Part shown: positions 15,994 through 25,305 of the stretch, one piece after another | How positions within the stretch are numbered: position 1 is the stretch's first letter | Layout: every line of letters begins with the position of its first letter | Source of the DNA: Micromonospora orduensis | Lineage (GTDB): Bacteria; Actinomycetota; Actinomycetes; Mycobacteriales; Micromonosporaceae | Assembly: GCF_006228125.1 (NCBI RefSeq) | Contig: NZ_VDFY01000158.1 | Location: 1 to 59,624, forward strand | Direction of reading: 5' to 3' | Length of the DNA stretch: 59,624 bases | The notes under the pieces: generated by a model | What the model was told of the DNA's origin: nothing | Databases searched by the model: none | Seen by the model: the letters and a program-made list of their open reading frames with translations, nothing else | Position numbers and translations under genes: made by a program

Positions 15994-17103
15994 ATGCCTG
16001 CCGACCTCAGCGCCGCCGAAGCGCTGGCACTGCGGATGACCAGCCTGCTGCTGCGTCCACATCCCGGTGGCCGACCGGGCACCGTCGCCGAGGTTGTCGA
16101 GTGGTTCGGCGCGATGCAGGCTCAGGACCTGGCCAGCGGGTTGTGGTCGCTGGGCGCCCGACTGCCCGGTTTCCGCCTGGCCGACGTGCAGGAGGCGCTG
16201 GAGCGGCGCGAGGCGCTGCGCACCTGGCCGATGCGGGGCACCGTGCACCTCGTCCCACCCGCCGACGCGCGCTGGATGCTGGAGGTGACAGGCGTCCGCT
16301 CGCTGGCCGGCGCGGCGACCCGCCGGGCGCAACTCGGGCTCACCGACGCCGACGCCGATCGGGCGTTGGACGTCCTCGGTGCCGCGTTGACCGGGGGCGG
16401 TCGGCTCACCCGGTCGCAGTGCCTGGCCACCCTGCGGGACGCGGGGCTGGGCACCGACGGGCAGCGCGGCTACCACCTGCTGTGGTTCGCGAGCGTGCGC
16501 GGGGTGACCTGCGTGGCCCCGAACGTCGGCACGGAGCAGACCTTCGCCCTGCTCGACGAGTGGGCGCCCACGCCGCGCCACCTGGACCGGGACGAGGCCC
16601 TCGCGATCCTGGCCCACCGCTACGTCCGGGGGCACGGCCCGGTCACCGACCGCGAGTTCGCGGGCTGGACCGGCCTCACCCTGACCGACGCGCGACGCGG
16701 CCTGACGGCCGCCGGCGACGCGCTGAGCACGGTACGGGTCGACGACCAGCCGATGTACGTGGACGCGGCGCTCGCCGACGCGCCGCGCACCCCGCTGGAC
16801 GAGATCCTGGCGCTGCCCGGGTTCGACGAATACCTGCTCGGCTACCGGGACCGCACGCTGATGCTCGACCCCGCCCACCAGGCCGCCGTCGTGCCGGGCA
16901 ACAACGGGATCTTCCAGGCCACCGTGGTCCACGCCGGTCGGGTGGTGGGCGTGTGGAAGCGCCGGATCGGCCGGTCCGCGGTCACCGTGACGATCCAGCC
17001 GCTGACGCCCCTGACCGCCACCGCGCGTGCCCGGGTGGAGCACGCCCTGGGCCGGTACGCGGACTTCCTCGGTCTGCCGCCCCGCTTCGAGTGGCCGGCC
17101 TGA
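15994..17103 (+). CDS. Winged-helix DNA-binding domain protein (HTH_42, AlkZ/YcaQ-like)
   Basis: A 369-residue protein of the winged-helix family related to AlkZ/YcaQ DNA glycosylases and the AlkX branch. Seen: FGAMQAQDLASGLWSLGARLPG, RTWPMRGTVHLVPP, LGTDGQRGYHLLWFA, the switch-like segment GHGPVTDREFAGWTGLTL, and FDEYLLGYRDRTLML near the C terminus. The catalytic QxQ pair of AlkZ appears as QAQ in MQAQDL. DNA binding or repair of bulky or crosslinked lesions is a family-level inference. The ATG at 15994 is used; a GTG at 15988 is an alternative. Confidence 0.8.
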   Translation: MPADLSAAEALALRMTSLLLRPHPGGRPGTVAEVVEWFGAMQAQDLASGLWSLGARLPGFRLADVQEALERREALRTWPMRGTVHLVPPADARWMLEVTGVRSLAGAATRRAQLGLTDADADRALDVLGAALTGGGRLTRSQCLATLRDAGLGTDGQRGYHLLWFASVRGVTCVAPNVGTEQTFALLDEWAPTPRHLDRDEALAILAHRYVRGHGPVTDREFAGWTGLTLTDARRGLTAAGDALSTVRVDDQPMYVDAALADAPRTPLDEILALPGFDEYLLGYRDRTLMLDPAHQAAVVPGNNGIFQATVVHAGRVVGVWKRRIGRSAVTVTIQPLTPLTATARARVEHALGRYADFLGLPPRFEWPA

Positions 17104-17135
17104 CCGTCAGCGCGCCGGCCGTGGCTTGGCGTCGC

Positions 17136-19091
17136 TCAGCTTGCCGGCCTCGGCCGGGCCCCGGTCAGCAGCGCGGCGATCCGGGCCACCCGGGGGTCGG
17201 CACGGATCTGCGCCACGGTGGCCGGCAGCGGCAGTCGCCAGTTCGGATACTCGTCCACCGTGCCGGGCATGTTGGGCTGGCGCACCTCGCCCAGCACGTC
17301 GTAGAGGGACACGCCGAGCAGCCGGGCCGGGCTGGCGGCGAGGGCCGCGTGCATCGCCACCACTGCCTCCTCGTCGTCGGGCGGCAACTCCCCGTCCGGC
17401 AGCAGACCCTCGGCTCGCAGCATCGCCAGCAACCGTTCCCGCTCCTCGGCGGCCCGCGCCCGCTCGACCGCCGTGTCGGTGCTGAGCAGCTTCAACTCGT
17501 CGCGTACCCGCACATGCTCACCGGTCAGGAAGCCGGGCGCGGTCGGCAGGTCGTGGGTGGAGATGGTGGCGAGCGCGTTGCGGGGCCACCGGCTCGGCGG
17601 GACGAAGTCGCCGTCGTCGTCGCGGGCGAACCACAGCACGGTCGAGCCGAGCATGTTGCGCCCTCGCAGCCCTCGCGTCACCGCCGGCTGGACGGTGCCC
17701 AGGTCCTCGCCGACGACCACCGCGCCGGCCCGGTGCGCCTCCAGCGCGAGGATGCCCAGCATCGCCTCGGCGTCGTAGCGCACGTAGGTGCCCTCGGCCG
17801 CGCCGCCGCCCGGCGGCACCCACCACAGTCGCCACAGCCCGGCGACGTGGTCGACCCGCAGGCCGCCGGCGTGCCGCAGGGCCCGGCGCAGCATGTCCCG
17901 GTAGGCCGCGTACCCGGTGGCGGCGAGCCGGTCCGGTCGCCACGCGGCGAGCCCCCAGTCCTGCCCGAGCTGGTTGAAGTCGTCCGGTGGGGCGCCGACC
18001 CGTACGCCCTGGGCCAGCACGTCGGCGAGCTGCCAGCCGTCCGCGCCGCCCGGGTCGATGCCGACGGCGAGGTCGTGCACCACGCCGACCGGCATCCCGG
18101 CCGAGCGGGCCGCCGCCGTGACCGCGTCGAGCTGCTCGTCGCACAGGTGTTGCAGCCAGGCGTGGAACGCCACCCGATCGGCGAGCTGGCGGCGCTGCTC
18201 GGCGACCGCTGGCGAGTCGGGGTGGTGCAGCTCCGCCGGCCACGCCCGCCAGTCGTTGCCGTGCCGCTCGGCCAGCGCGCACCAGGTGGCGAACGACGCC
18301 AGCGCCGGGTCCGCGTCGAGGTCCACCGGTTGGGCGTACGGGTGCAGCAGCTCCAGGGCGTGCCGTTTGGCGGCCCAAACCTCGTCGTAGTCGATCAGGT
18401 CGCCACGGTCGGGGCGGAGGGCGTCGACGATCGCCCGGGTCGGCGGGTCCGCCGCCCGGTACGCGGCGGTGGCGCCGACGCGCAGGTAGAGCGGGTTGAC
18501 GAACCGCCGGCTGGCAGGTGAATACGGTGAGGCGGCGACCGGGTGCGACGGGCCGACCGCGTGCAGCGGGTTGAGCAGCACCAGCCCCGCGCCGTTGGCG
18601 CCGGCCCAGCCGGTGAACTCGCCGAGGTCGCCGAGGTCGCCCATGCCCCAGGAGTGCTTCGAGGTGAGCGCGTAGAGCTGGAGCATCCAGCCCCAGGTGG
18701 GGGGCGGCTCCGGCAGCCGTCGGGGCACCACGACGAGTGTCACGTCGCGCCCGTCGCAGGCCAGCCAGTGCCAGCCCAGCGGCAGGTCCCCCGGCAGCTC
18801 GGCGTCGACCGCCCGGCGGCCCCCGTCCTCGAGGGTCACCACGCCGGGGCCGGGTAGCGCCCGGGTGGCGCCGTGGGTGAGCACCACTGTCGGCGGCAGC
18901 GCGGCCTTGTCGACGGCACGGGCGGCGGCGAGCGCGTCGGCGATGGCGGCCGGGCTGGTGGCGTCCACACCCAGCAGACCGAGGACACCCACGACGGTCT
19001 CGGGGGCGACCTCGACGCGGCGGTGCCGCCAGTCCTCGTACCAGGTGGACACGCCGTGCGCGTTGGCCAGCGCGGCCAGTCGTCGGTTCAT
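17136..19091 (-). CDS. malQ: 4-alpha-glucanotransferase (amylomaltase)
   Basis: GH77 enzyme of 651 residues that transfers alpha-1,4-glucan segments during maltodextrin or glycogen metabolism in the cytoplasm. It has the long actinobacterial/enteric-type N-terminal extension (to about 140), then QLYALTSKHSWGMGDLGDL, the nucleophile region GLRVDHVAGLWRLWW, the acid/base VVGEDLGTV and the stabiliser ATISTHDLPT. It lies downstream of the trehalose importer operon but beyond a strong terminator, so it probably has its own promoter. Related function in alpha-glucan handling is likely. Confidence 0.95.
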   Translation of the reverse strand: MNRRLAALANAHGVSTWYEDWRHRRVEVAPETVVGVLGLLGVDATSPAAIADALAAARAVDKAALPPTVVLTHGATRALPGPGVVTLEDGGRRAVDAELPGDLPLGWHWLACDGRDVTLVVVPRRLPEPPPTWGWMLQLYALTSKHSWGMGDLGDLGEFTGWAGANGAGLVLLNPLHAVGPSHPVAASPYSPASRRFVNPLYLRVGATAAYRAADPPTRAIVDALRPDRGDLIDYDEVWAAKRHALELLHPYAQPVDLDADPALASFATWCALAERHGNDWRAWPAELHHPDSPAVAEQRRQLADRVAFHAWLQHLCDEQLDAVTAAARSAGMPVGVVHDLAVGIDPGGADGWQLADVLAQGVRVGAPPDDFNQLGQDWGLAAWRPDRLAATGYAAYRDMLRRALRHAGGLRVDHVAGLWRLWWVPPGGGAAEGTYVRYDAEAMLGILALEAHRAGAVVVGEDLGTVQPAVTRGLRGRNMLGSTVLWFARDDDGDFVPPSRWPRNALATISTHDLPTAPGFLTGEHVRVRDELKLLSTDTAVERARAAEERERLLAMLRAEGLLPDGELPPDDEEAVVAMHAALAASPARLLGVSLYDVLGEVRQPNMPGTVDEYPNWRLPLPATVAQIRADPRVARIAALLTGARPRPAS

Positions 19092-19156
19092 CCGTCCCCC
19101 GCTTCACGACGCGACCTGCGACCACCTTGCCACGGCCGGGCGTGCGGCGCAGGACA

Positions 19157-19193
19157 CGACGGGGCCGGCGGGCGAAACCCGCCGGCCCCGTCG
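19157..19193. terminator. Terminator of the sugar importer operon
   Basis: A 16-bp perfect stem (19157-19172 with 19178-19193) closes a CGAAA loop 13 nt past the ATPase gene's stop and before malQ. A very stable intrinsic terminator-like structure. Confidence 0.8.
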
Positions 19194-19205
19194 CGGTGGA
19201 CGTTG

Positions 19206-20414
19206 TCAGTCGGCGAGCGCGCCGGCCGCCCGGCCCTCGTGCAGGGTCAGGTTGCGGCCGGTGCTCGGGTCGAACAGGTGGATCTTCTCCAGGTTGAACC
19301 AGACCCGGCGGGTCTGCCCCTCGGTGACCGGGGACTCGGCGGACAACCGGGTGACGAGGTTGCCGCCGGCGCCGGCGAAGTCTGCCGCGCCCGCGTCGGC
19401 GGCCAGCTCCTCCAGCTCGGCGGCGCTGGCCTTCTCCCCCTCCACGGTGAAGTAGACGTACTTGTCCGAGCCCATCGACTCCACGATGTCGGCGGGCGCC
19501 TCGAACTCCAGGCCCCGCCGGCGGGTGTCGTCGTCGACCAGTTCGGCGTCCTCGAAGTGCTCGGGGCGGATGCCGAGGATCAGCTCGCGGGGCGCGTCGG
19601 CGGCCTCCAGCTCGCGGCGCACCCGGTCGCCGAGCGGCACGTCACCCAGCGCGGTGTGCAGGCCGCCGTCCTGCACGGCGGCGTGCAGGAAGTTCATCGA
19701 CGGCGAGCCGATGAACCCGGCCACGAAGAGGTTGCGCGGGTGGTCGTACAGCTCCTGCGGCGGGCCGACCTGCTGCACCGCGCCGCCGCGCATGATCACG
19801 ACCCGGTCGCCGAGGGTCATCGCCTCGGTCTGGTCGTGGGTCACGTAGACGGTCGTGGTGCCGAGCTGCTTCTGGAGCCGGGACACCACCGTGCGCATCT
19901 GCACCCGCAGCTTGGCGTCGAGGTTGGACAGCGGCTCGTCCATCAGGAACGCCTTGGGCTGGCGGACGATCGCCCGGCCCATCGCCACCCGCTGCCGCTG
20001 GCCACCGGAGAGGTTGGCCGGCTTGCGGTCCAGCAGGGGCGTCAGCTCCAGCACCTTCGCCGCCTCGTCGACCTTGGCGTTGATGGTCTCCTTGTCGAGC
20101 TTCGCCAGCCGTAGGGGGAACGCCATGTTCTCCCGCACTGTCATGTTCGGGTACAGGGCGTACGACTGGAACACCATCGCGATGTCCCGGTCCCGGGGAG
20201 CCTTGTCGTTGACCCGCTGGCCGCCGATACGCAGCTCGCCGGAGCTGATGTCCTCCAGACCGGCGATCATGTTGAGGGTGGTGGACTTGCCGCAGCCCGA
20301 GGGGCCGACCAGGATCACGAACTCGCCGTCGGCGATCTCCAGGTCGACGTCCTGCACGGCGACGGTCCCGTCCGGGAAACTCTTGCTCACCTTGTCGAGC
20401 ACGATGTCAGCCAT
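19206..20414 (-). CDS. sugC: Sugar ABC transporter ATPase (SugC/MsiK/UgpC family)
   Basis: ATP-hydrolysing subunit of 402 residues: P-loop GPSGCGKST, signature LSGGQRQRV, Walker B FLMDEPLSNLD, H-loop VYVTHD, and a C-terminal TOBE/regulatory region (about 240-402). Fourth gene of an lpqY-sugA-sugB-sugC-ordered operon. This family can serve several importers (MsiK behaviour in Streptomyces), which matters because the xyloglucan-type importer at 48-51 kb has no ATPase of its own. Confidence 0.92.
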   Translation of the reverse strand: MADIVLDKVSKSFPDGTVAVQDVDLEIADGEFVILVGPSGCGKSTTLNMIAGLEDISSGELRIGGQRVNDKAPRDRDIAMVFQSYALYPNMTVRENMAFPLRLAKLDKETINAKVDEAAKVLELTPLLDRKPANLSGGQRQRVAMGRAIVRQPKAFLMDEPLSNLDAKLRVQMRTVVSRLQKQLGTTTVYVTHDQTEAMTLGDRVVIMRGGAVQQVGPPQELYDHPRNLFVAGFIGSPSMNFLHAAVQDGGLHTALGDVPLGDRVRRELEAADAPRELILGIRPEHFEDAELVDDDTRRRGLEFEAPADIVESMGSDKYVYFTVEGEKASAAELEELAADAGAADFAGAGGNLVTRLSAESPVTEGQTRRVWFNLEKIHLFDPSTGRNLTLHEGRAAGALAD

Positions 20415-20424
20415 GACTACTCAC

Positions 20425-21261
20425 CTATCCCTTGACTGCGCCGGAGGTCAGGCCGGACACGATGCGGCGCTGGAAGAAGAGGACGAACAGGATGATCGGA
20501 ACGGTGATCACCACGGCGGCGGCGCAGATCGCCCCGGCGGGGTCCTCGAACTGGGACGCGCCGGTGAAGAACGACAGCGCGGCCGGCACCGTGCGGGACC
20601 GCTCGGTGGAGGTCAGCGAGATGGCGAACAGGAAGTCGTTCCAGCAGAAGATGAACACCAGGATCGCGGTGGTGAACAGGCCGGGAGCGGCCAGCGGGGC
20701 GATCACCCGGCGGAACGCCTGGGCCTGGGTGGCGCCGTCCATCTTCGCCGCCTTCTCCAGGTCCCACGGGATCTGCTTGAAGAACGCCGACAGCGTGTAG
20801 ATCGCCAGCGGCAACGCGAACGTGATGTACGGCAGGATCAGCCCCGGCCAGGTGTCGAAGATCTTGAGCTGACGCTCGATCTCGAACAGCGGTGACACGA
20901 GCGACACCTGCGGGAACATGGCGATCAGCAGGGACACGCCGACCAGCAGCCGCTTGCCGGGGAAGTCCAGCCGGCTGATCGCGTACGCGGCCATCGCGCC
21001 GAGCACCACCGCGATGAGCGTGGCGATCAGGGCGATGCCTATCGAGTTGATCAGCGCCCGGACGAACTGGTCGGTGTCGAAGATCGTCTTGTAGTTGTCA
21101 AGCGTCCACTCCCGGGGGATGAACTTCCCGTCGGTGAGGGTGGCCGGCGTCTTGAAGGACAGCGAGGCGATCCACAGGACGGGGACCAGCGCGAAGACGA
21201 CCACGAGGACGTCCAGCAGACCCCAGCGCAGCTTCGCCCGCGTGGTGGTTTCGACAGCCAT
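20425..21261 (-). CDS. sugB: Trehalose-type ABC permease 2
   Basis: A 278-residue MalG-type inner-membrane subunit with about six membrane helices and the EAA loop ([20 protein letters not shown]) that docks on the ATPase. The start follows the previous gene by 1 nt, showing tight operon packing. Assigned as SugB by operon order and the confident LpqY neighbour. Confidence 0.88.
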   Translation of the reverse strand: MAVETTTRAKLRWGLLDVLVVVFALVPVLWIASLSFKTPATLTDGKFIPREWTLDNYKTIFDTDQFVRALINSIGIALIATLIAVVLGAMAAYAISRLDFPGKRLLVGVSLLIAMFPQVSLVSPLFEIERQLKIFDTWPGLILPYITFALPLAIYTLSAFFKQIPWDLEKAAKMDGATQAQAFRRVIAPLAAPGLFTTAILVFIFCWNDFLFAISLTSTERSRTVPAALSFFTGASQFEDPAGAICAAAVVITVPIILFVLFFQRRIVSGLTSGAVKG

Positions 21262-21262
21262 C

Positions 21263-22249
21263 TCAGCGCCTCTCGGAGTCGTCGCTGCCCGGGGCAGCGG
21301 TGCCGAACAGCTTCACGAAGACGAAGGCGATGATCGCCACGGTGATGAAGATCAGCACCGACATCGTCGAGCCGATGCCGAGGTTCAAACCCCGGATCAG
21401 GTTGTTGTAGGCGAGCATCGACACCGACGACGTCTCGTTGCCGCCGGCGGTCAACACGAAGATGTTGTCGAAGACCCGGAACGCGTCAAGGGTGCGGAAC
21501 AGCAGCGCGACGAGGATCGCCGGCTTCATCACCGGCAGCATCACCTTCGTGAACTTCTGCCACGCGGTCGCCCCGTCGGTGGAGGCGGCCTTGAGCAGGT
21601 CCTCGGGGACCAGCGCCAGCCCGGCCATCAGCAGCAGCGCCATGAACGGGGTGGTCTTCCAGATCTCGGCGAACATGATGATCGCCAGGGAGCTGGCCCG
21701 CTCGGTCAGCGGCGCGCCGTCACTGAACAGGTCGGCCAGGTAGCCGGTGCCGGGCGTCCAGGCGTACCGCCAGGAGAACGCGGCGACGACAGTGACGATG
21801 CCGTACGGGATGAGCGCCGCGGTCCGCACCAGGCCGCGCCCGACAAGCGTGCGGTGCATGATGATCGCCAGCCCCATGCCGAGCACCAGCTCCACGGCCA
21901 CGGTGACCACCGTGATCAGCGCGGTCACCCCGAACGCGGTCCACCAGAACTCGTTGGTGAGCACGGTGACGTAGTTCTCCAGCCCGATGAACTCGCGCTG
22001 GTCGGGAAAGCGCAGGTCGTAGCGCTGCAACGACAACCAGACCGAGTAGAGGATCGGGTACGCGGTCACCGCCACCATCACCAGCGCGGCCGGCGCGCAG
22101 AGCAGCCAGCCGAGCCTGCGTTCGGCCTTCTTGTTCTCGCTCAGCGGCGCCTTGCGGCGTCGGCCGCCGCGCTGGACGGGGACGGTGGCCTGCCGTTCGG
22201 TCTTCTCGACGGCGATGTCCGTACCGGTTGGCGTGGCGTTGATGCTCAC
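21263..22249 (-). CDS. sugA: Trehalose-type ABC permease 1
   Basis: A 328-residue MalF-type permease: a cytoplasmic basic N terminus, about six membrane helices, and an EAA loop near [20 protein letters not shown]. The true start is the GTG at 22249, whose GTGA overlaps the stop of the binding-protein gene by 4 bp; the longer frame upstream runs out of phase through that gene. Works with SugB and the binding lipoprotein. Confidence 0.9.
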   Translation of the reverse strand: MSINATPTGTDIAVEKTERQATVPVQRGGRRRKAPLSENKKAERRLGWLLCAPAALVMVAVTAYPILYSVWLSLQRYDLRFPDQREFIGLENYVTVLTNEFWWTAFGVTALITVVTVAVELVLGMGLAIIMHRTLVGRGLVRTAALIPYGIVTVVAAFSWRYAWTPGTGYLADLFSDGAPLTERASSLAIIMFAEIWKTTPFMALLLMAGLALVPEDLLKAASTDGATAWQKFTKVMLPVMKPAILVALLFRTLDAFRVFDNIFVLTAGGNETSSVSMLAYNNLIRGLNLGIGSTMSVLIFITVAIIAFVFVKLFGTAAPGSDDSERR

Positions 22250-23532
22250 GGCAGGACCCCCTTGGACTGGAGGGCGTCGGAGATGGCGTCGCGCAGCTCG
22301 TCGGCGGTCTGTTGCGGACGGATCGCCGACGGCGGGGACAGGATCGCCGACATGACTGTGGAGATGCTCTGGTAGGCGGGGGTCAACGGCCGGGTTGCCG
22401 GGTCCTTCAGCTCCTCCAGGATGGTGTCCTTCATGGGGTACGCCTCGGTCATCTCCGGGTCGTCGAAGACCGCCTCGATGGTCGGCGGGACGCCGTCGTT
22501 GATGGCGGAGAACTTCTGGTGCTCGGCGCTTCGCAGGCACCGGGCCGCCTCGAAGGACAGCTCGGGGTGCTTGGAGTACGAGCTGACGGCCAGGTTGACC
22601 CCGCCGATGGTGACCTTGCTGGGGGTGCCCTCGTCGACGCCGGGCACGCGGGCCCAGCCGACCTGCTTGGCCAGCTCCGGGTTGGCCTCCTGCAGGGCTG
22701 GATACACGAACGGCCAGTTCACCTGGAACGCGCCGGCGCCGGACTGGAACTCCAACCGGACCGGGTCCTCGGTGGCGTTGCTGAACGACGGCGAGGTGAC
22801 GCCCGACGTGGCGAACTTCTTCAGCTGCTCCAACGCCCGGACGGTGCCGTCGTCCATCACGGCCTGCTTGCCGTCGTCGGAGAGGATCTTCCCGCCGGCG
22901 CTCTCGGCCAGGGTGTTGTAGAGCACGACCAGGCCCTCGTACTGGGCGCCCATGGTCAGCACCTGGTGTGGCTTGCCCTGGTCCCTGAGCTGCTCGGCCG
23001 CGCTGATCATCTGGTCCCAGGTGGTCGGCGGCTGCGGCACCAGGTCCTTGCGGTACCAGAGCAGCTGCACGTTCGTGTTCTTCGGCGCGGCGAAGAGCTT
23101 GTCCTCGTAGCGGGCGGTGTCCAGCGGCCCGGCGAGGGTGCCCTGCTCGACCTCGGCCTTGTCCTGGCCGGTCCACTCCCGGATCCAGTCGGCGCTGGCG
23201 AACTCCTGGGTCCACGTGACGTCGAGACCCAGGACGTCCATCCCGGGGTCCTCGGCGGCCAGCCGGCGCACCATCTGCACCCGCTGGTCGTCGGCCTGGC
23301 GCGGCAGCACGCGGTATTCGATCTTGTACCGGCCCTGGGCCTGCGCGTTGCAGTCGTCCACGACCTTCTGCAGGTTCTGCTCCGGCGGGTAGTACAGGTT
23401 GATCGTCGGCGTACCGCCGCTGTCGTCGCCGGCGCACGCGGCCAGCGGCGCGACAAGCGCCATCGCGGCGGCGGCCGCCCCCAGCCGGACAACCGGCCGA
23501 CGTCGGTGTCGAGCCGTTTCGGGGTCCGTCAT
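22246..23532 (-). CDS. lpqY: Trehalose-binding lipoprotein (LpqY-like)
   Basis: Extracellular solute-binding lipoprotein of 428 residues. The lipobox LAAC places the lipidated Cys at 33. Along its length it recalls mycobacterial LpqY: LFAAPKNTNVQLLWYRKDLV, EGLVVLYNTLAESAGGKILS, VNWPFVYPAL, KVTIGGVNLAVSS and the C-terminal TADELRDAI..GVLP. LpqY-SugABC imports trehalose in mycobacteria, and the gene order here is identical. The start at 23532 has GGGGAGGG upstream. Related disaccharides as ligand cannot be excluded. Confidence 0.88.
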   Translation of the reverse strand: MTDPETARHRRRPVVRLGAAAAAMALVAPLAACAGDDSGGTPTINLYYPPEQNLQKVVDDCNAQAQGRYKIEYRVLPRQADDQRVQMVRRLAAEDPGMDVLGLDVTWTQEFASADWIREWTGQDKAEVEQGTLAGPLDTARYEDKLFAAPKNTNVQLLWYRKDLVPQPPTTWDQMISAAEQLRDQGKPHQVLTMGAQYEGLVVLYNTLAESAGGKILSDDGKQAVMDDGTVRALEQLKKFATSGVTSPSFSNATEDPVRLEFQSGAGAFQVNWPFVYPALQEANPELAKQVGWARVPGVDEGTPSKVTIGGVNLAVSSYSKHPELSFEAARCLRSAEHQKFSAINDGVPPTIEAVFDDPEMTEAYPMKDTILEELKDPATRPLTPAYQSISTVMSAILSPPSAIRPQQTADELRDAISDALQSKGVLP

Positions 23533-23685
23533 CGCCCTCCCCCTCTCTTCGGCGAAAGACCGGGGAGGGCATCCGTGCCCCGGCGCACGGCGAGTCGATT
23601 CCGAGCCGGCAAGCTGCGGAAACTCCGGCCCGGACACTCTGTAGCGGCTACTCTGCCCCAGTCGTGAAGCCGCGAAACCTGGCTG

Positions 23686-23973
23686 TCACCTCGCCCAGGA
23701 GAGGAAGCGCTCGGTCATCCGGGCCGGCGGGTGCTCCGGGTGGAGTTGGGTGAGCTGGTTCGTCGCCTCGTGCATCAGCGTGCCGAGATAGATCAACAGT
23801 GCGGTCCGGTTGGTCCGGTACTCGGTGAGCAGGGCGAGCTTGGCCGGCTGACAGGGCCACTCGCTGCCACAGCTCCGGCACCGCCACAGCGGGCGCATGG
23901 CGACGTGCGGCACGGGCGGCCGGACCACCATCATCGCCACCGCACAGCGGGCTGCTGCTTCGTCGGGCTCCAC
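23686..23973 (-). CDS. Small conserved protein with WPC motif, divergent from XRE gene (locus 1)
   Basis: A 95-residue protein of unknown function. The conserved core RPLWRCRSCGSEWPC is followed by a helical segment (LLTEYRTNRTALLIYLGTLM) and ends RFLSWAR. It is clearly related to the protein at 56494-56844: both share W-x-C, x-WPC, an EY pair, IYL, EA and RF..W at matching positions. The cysteines suggest a metal or redox site. The GTG at 23973 is 7 nt from a GAGGAGG ribosome site. It is transcribed away from an XRE regulator, and a 13-bp hairpin lies 25 nt upstream of its start. Confidence 0.75.
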   Translation of the reverse strand: MEPDEAAARCAVAMMVVRPPVPHVAMRPLWRCRSCGSEWPCQPAKLALLTEYRTNRTALLIYLGTLMHEATNQLTQLHPEHPPARMTERFLSWAR

Positions 23974-23998
23974 ACATCGACCTCCTCGCCGGCGGGGA

Positions 23999-24036
23999 GG
24001 GGTCGCTCCCGCAAGGGGGGAGACGGGAGCGACCCC
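23999..24036. other. Strong hairpin upstream of the WPC protein gene (locus 1)
   Basis: A 13-bp perfect stem (23999-24011 with 24024-24036) with a 12-nt loop lies 25 nt before the GTG of the small minus-strand gene. The second WPC locus has an equivalent hairpin 27 nt before its first start codon. It could be an attenuator, an RNA-binding site or an operator. Confidence 0.6.
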
Positions 24037-24211
24037 GAGGGCAGGGGCCCGCCGCCGCCACTCCGGCCACCGGCGGACCCGCCACTGGTGACAGTCTGGT
24101 GATGACGCGACTACCGTCGATACGTGCTCGCGCCATCCGTGCAGCTCAGCGGTCTAGATGAGCACACATGAGGGACACGCCGAGCCAGACTGAGCGAAGG
24201 TTGGGGAATCG

Positions 24212-25012
24212 ATGGGGACCGTCACCGACTACGTGCTGGAAGAGTTGCGTCTGTTCCGAACGGGCTTCGGGCTCAGTCAGGACGACTTCGGCAGGGGCAT
24301 CGGCTATTCGGGTTCACACGTCAGCTCGGTGGAGACCGGCGGCCGACCGCCCACGAAGGAGTACATGCGGGCGGTCGACACCCAGCACCAGACCGGCGGG
24401 CGCTTCCTGCGGATGCTGGACGGGTTGGCCCGGCTCGACGCCGAGCCGGCCTGGCTGCGCGAGTGGATCGAGTTCGAGCGGGAGGCGACCACGCTGCGCT
24501 GGTTCGAGTTGGCGTACGTGCCGGGCCTGCTCCAGACCGAGCGGTACGCGCGCGCCACGCTGGCCGGCGGCCGGTTCGACGCCGAGGACGTGGACCGGAT
24601 CGTCGCCTCCCGACTGGAGCGGCAGGCGATCCTGCACCGCCCGCGCCCGCCGCAGCTCATCGCCGTGCTGGACGAGGCGGTGCTGCGCCGCCCGGTGCTC
24701 GACCAGCCGGGCCTCATGGTCGAGCAGTGCGAGCACCTGGCCCAGTTGGCGACGGCGGAGCATATCCAGGTGCACGTCGTGCCGACGGATGCTGGGATGT
24801 ATCTGGGACTGGCCGGTCAGTTCATCATCGCCGAGATGCCGGACGGTGAGCGGGTGGCTCACGCCGACAACCAGCTCACCGCGCAGTTCGTCGACGCAGC
24901 GACCGACGTCGCTAAGCTGGCGAAGACATGGGAGATCGTACGGAACGAGGCGCTCCCCCGCCGGCAGTCAATCGACCTGATCAAGGAAGTGACAAAGTCA
25001 TGGGCATGCTGA
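24212..25012 (+). CDS. XRE regulator with DUF5753 domain (WhiJ-like)
   Basis: A 266-residue protein: an N-terminal Cro/C1-type helix-turn-helix (GLSQDDFGRGIGYSGSHVSS at about 20-40), then a DUF5753 domain (about 85-260) with FELAYVPGLLQTERYARA, RQAILHRPRPPQLIAVLDEA, HVVPTDAGMYLGL and a C-terminal conserved helix. Such proteins pair with DUF397 genes in streptomycetes (WhiJ family), where some control development or antibiotic production. It overlaps the following DUF397 gene by 13 nt. Confidence 0.92.
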   Translation: MGTVTDYVLEELRLFRTGFGLSQDDFGRGIGYSGSHVSSVETGGRPPTKEYMRAVDTQHQTGGRFLRMLDGLARLDAEPAWLREWIEFEREATTLRWFELAYVPGLLQTERYARATLAGGRFDAEDVDRIVASRLERQAILHRPRPPQLIAVLDEAVLRRPVLDQPGLMVEQCEHLAQLATAEHIQVHVVPTDAGMYLGLAGQFIIAEMPDGERVAHADNQLTAQFVDAATDVAKLAKTWEIVRNEALPRRQSIDLIKEVTKSWAC

Positions 25013-25188
25013 CCCCCCAGTGGCGCAAGTCGACCCGGTCCGGCGGCAACGGCGGCTCCTGCGTCGAGGTCGCCGACAACCTGCCGAGCGTGGTGCTGGT
25101 ACGCGACACCAAGGACCGCGACGGCGGCACCCTGCACGTCGAACCGGCGGCCTGGAAGGCGTTCGTCGACTACGCCAAGCAGCACTGA
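25000..25188 (+). CDS. DUF397 protein
   Basis: A 62-residue DUF397 protein: PQWRKSTRSGGNGGSCVEVA is the family signature, followed by VLVRDTKDRDGG and AWKAFV. It is coupled to the XRE/DUF5753 gene by overlap. In Streptomyces such small proteins act with, or counter, their cognate XRE partner. The ATG at 25006 is an alternative start two codons later. Confidence 0.92.
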   Translation: MGMLTPQWRKSTRSGGNGGSCVEVADNLPSVVLVRDTKDRDGGTLHVEPAAWKAFVDYAKQH

Positions 25189-25229
25189 ACGCGAAACCCG
25201 GAGACATGCCCCGACCGGCCGCCCGCGCC

Positions 25230-25298
25230 GATCTTGCAGTTTCGGTCGCCAAAAAGCGTGAAATGCCCCCTACGTTGGGACAGTAAGTGCAAGATCGC
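25230..25298. repeat. Interspersed inverted-repeat element (GATCTTGCA type), copy 1
   Basis: GATCTTGCA (25230-25238) and TGCAAGATC (25288-25296) face each other around an AT-richer core. A related sequence (GATCTTGCACTTAC...TGTCGCGACAAAA) is at 54811. The right arm CAGTAAGTGCAAGATCGCG is close to the reverse complement of that copy, so this is a dispersed short repeat. Confidence 0.55.
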
Positions 25299-25305
25299 GA
25301 TCAGG

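Noticed and set aside
23648..24136. Alternative frame over the locus 1 WPC gene starting at ATG 23977
   Set aside because: The ribosome site is only 3 nt away from that ATG, the translation is low-complexity, and the paralogue at 56.5 kb supports the other frame.
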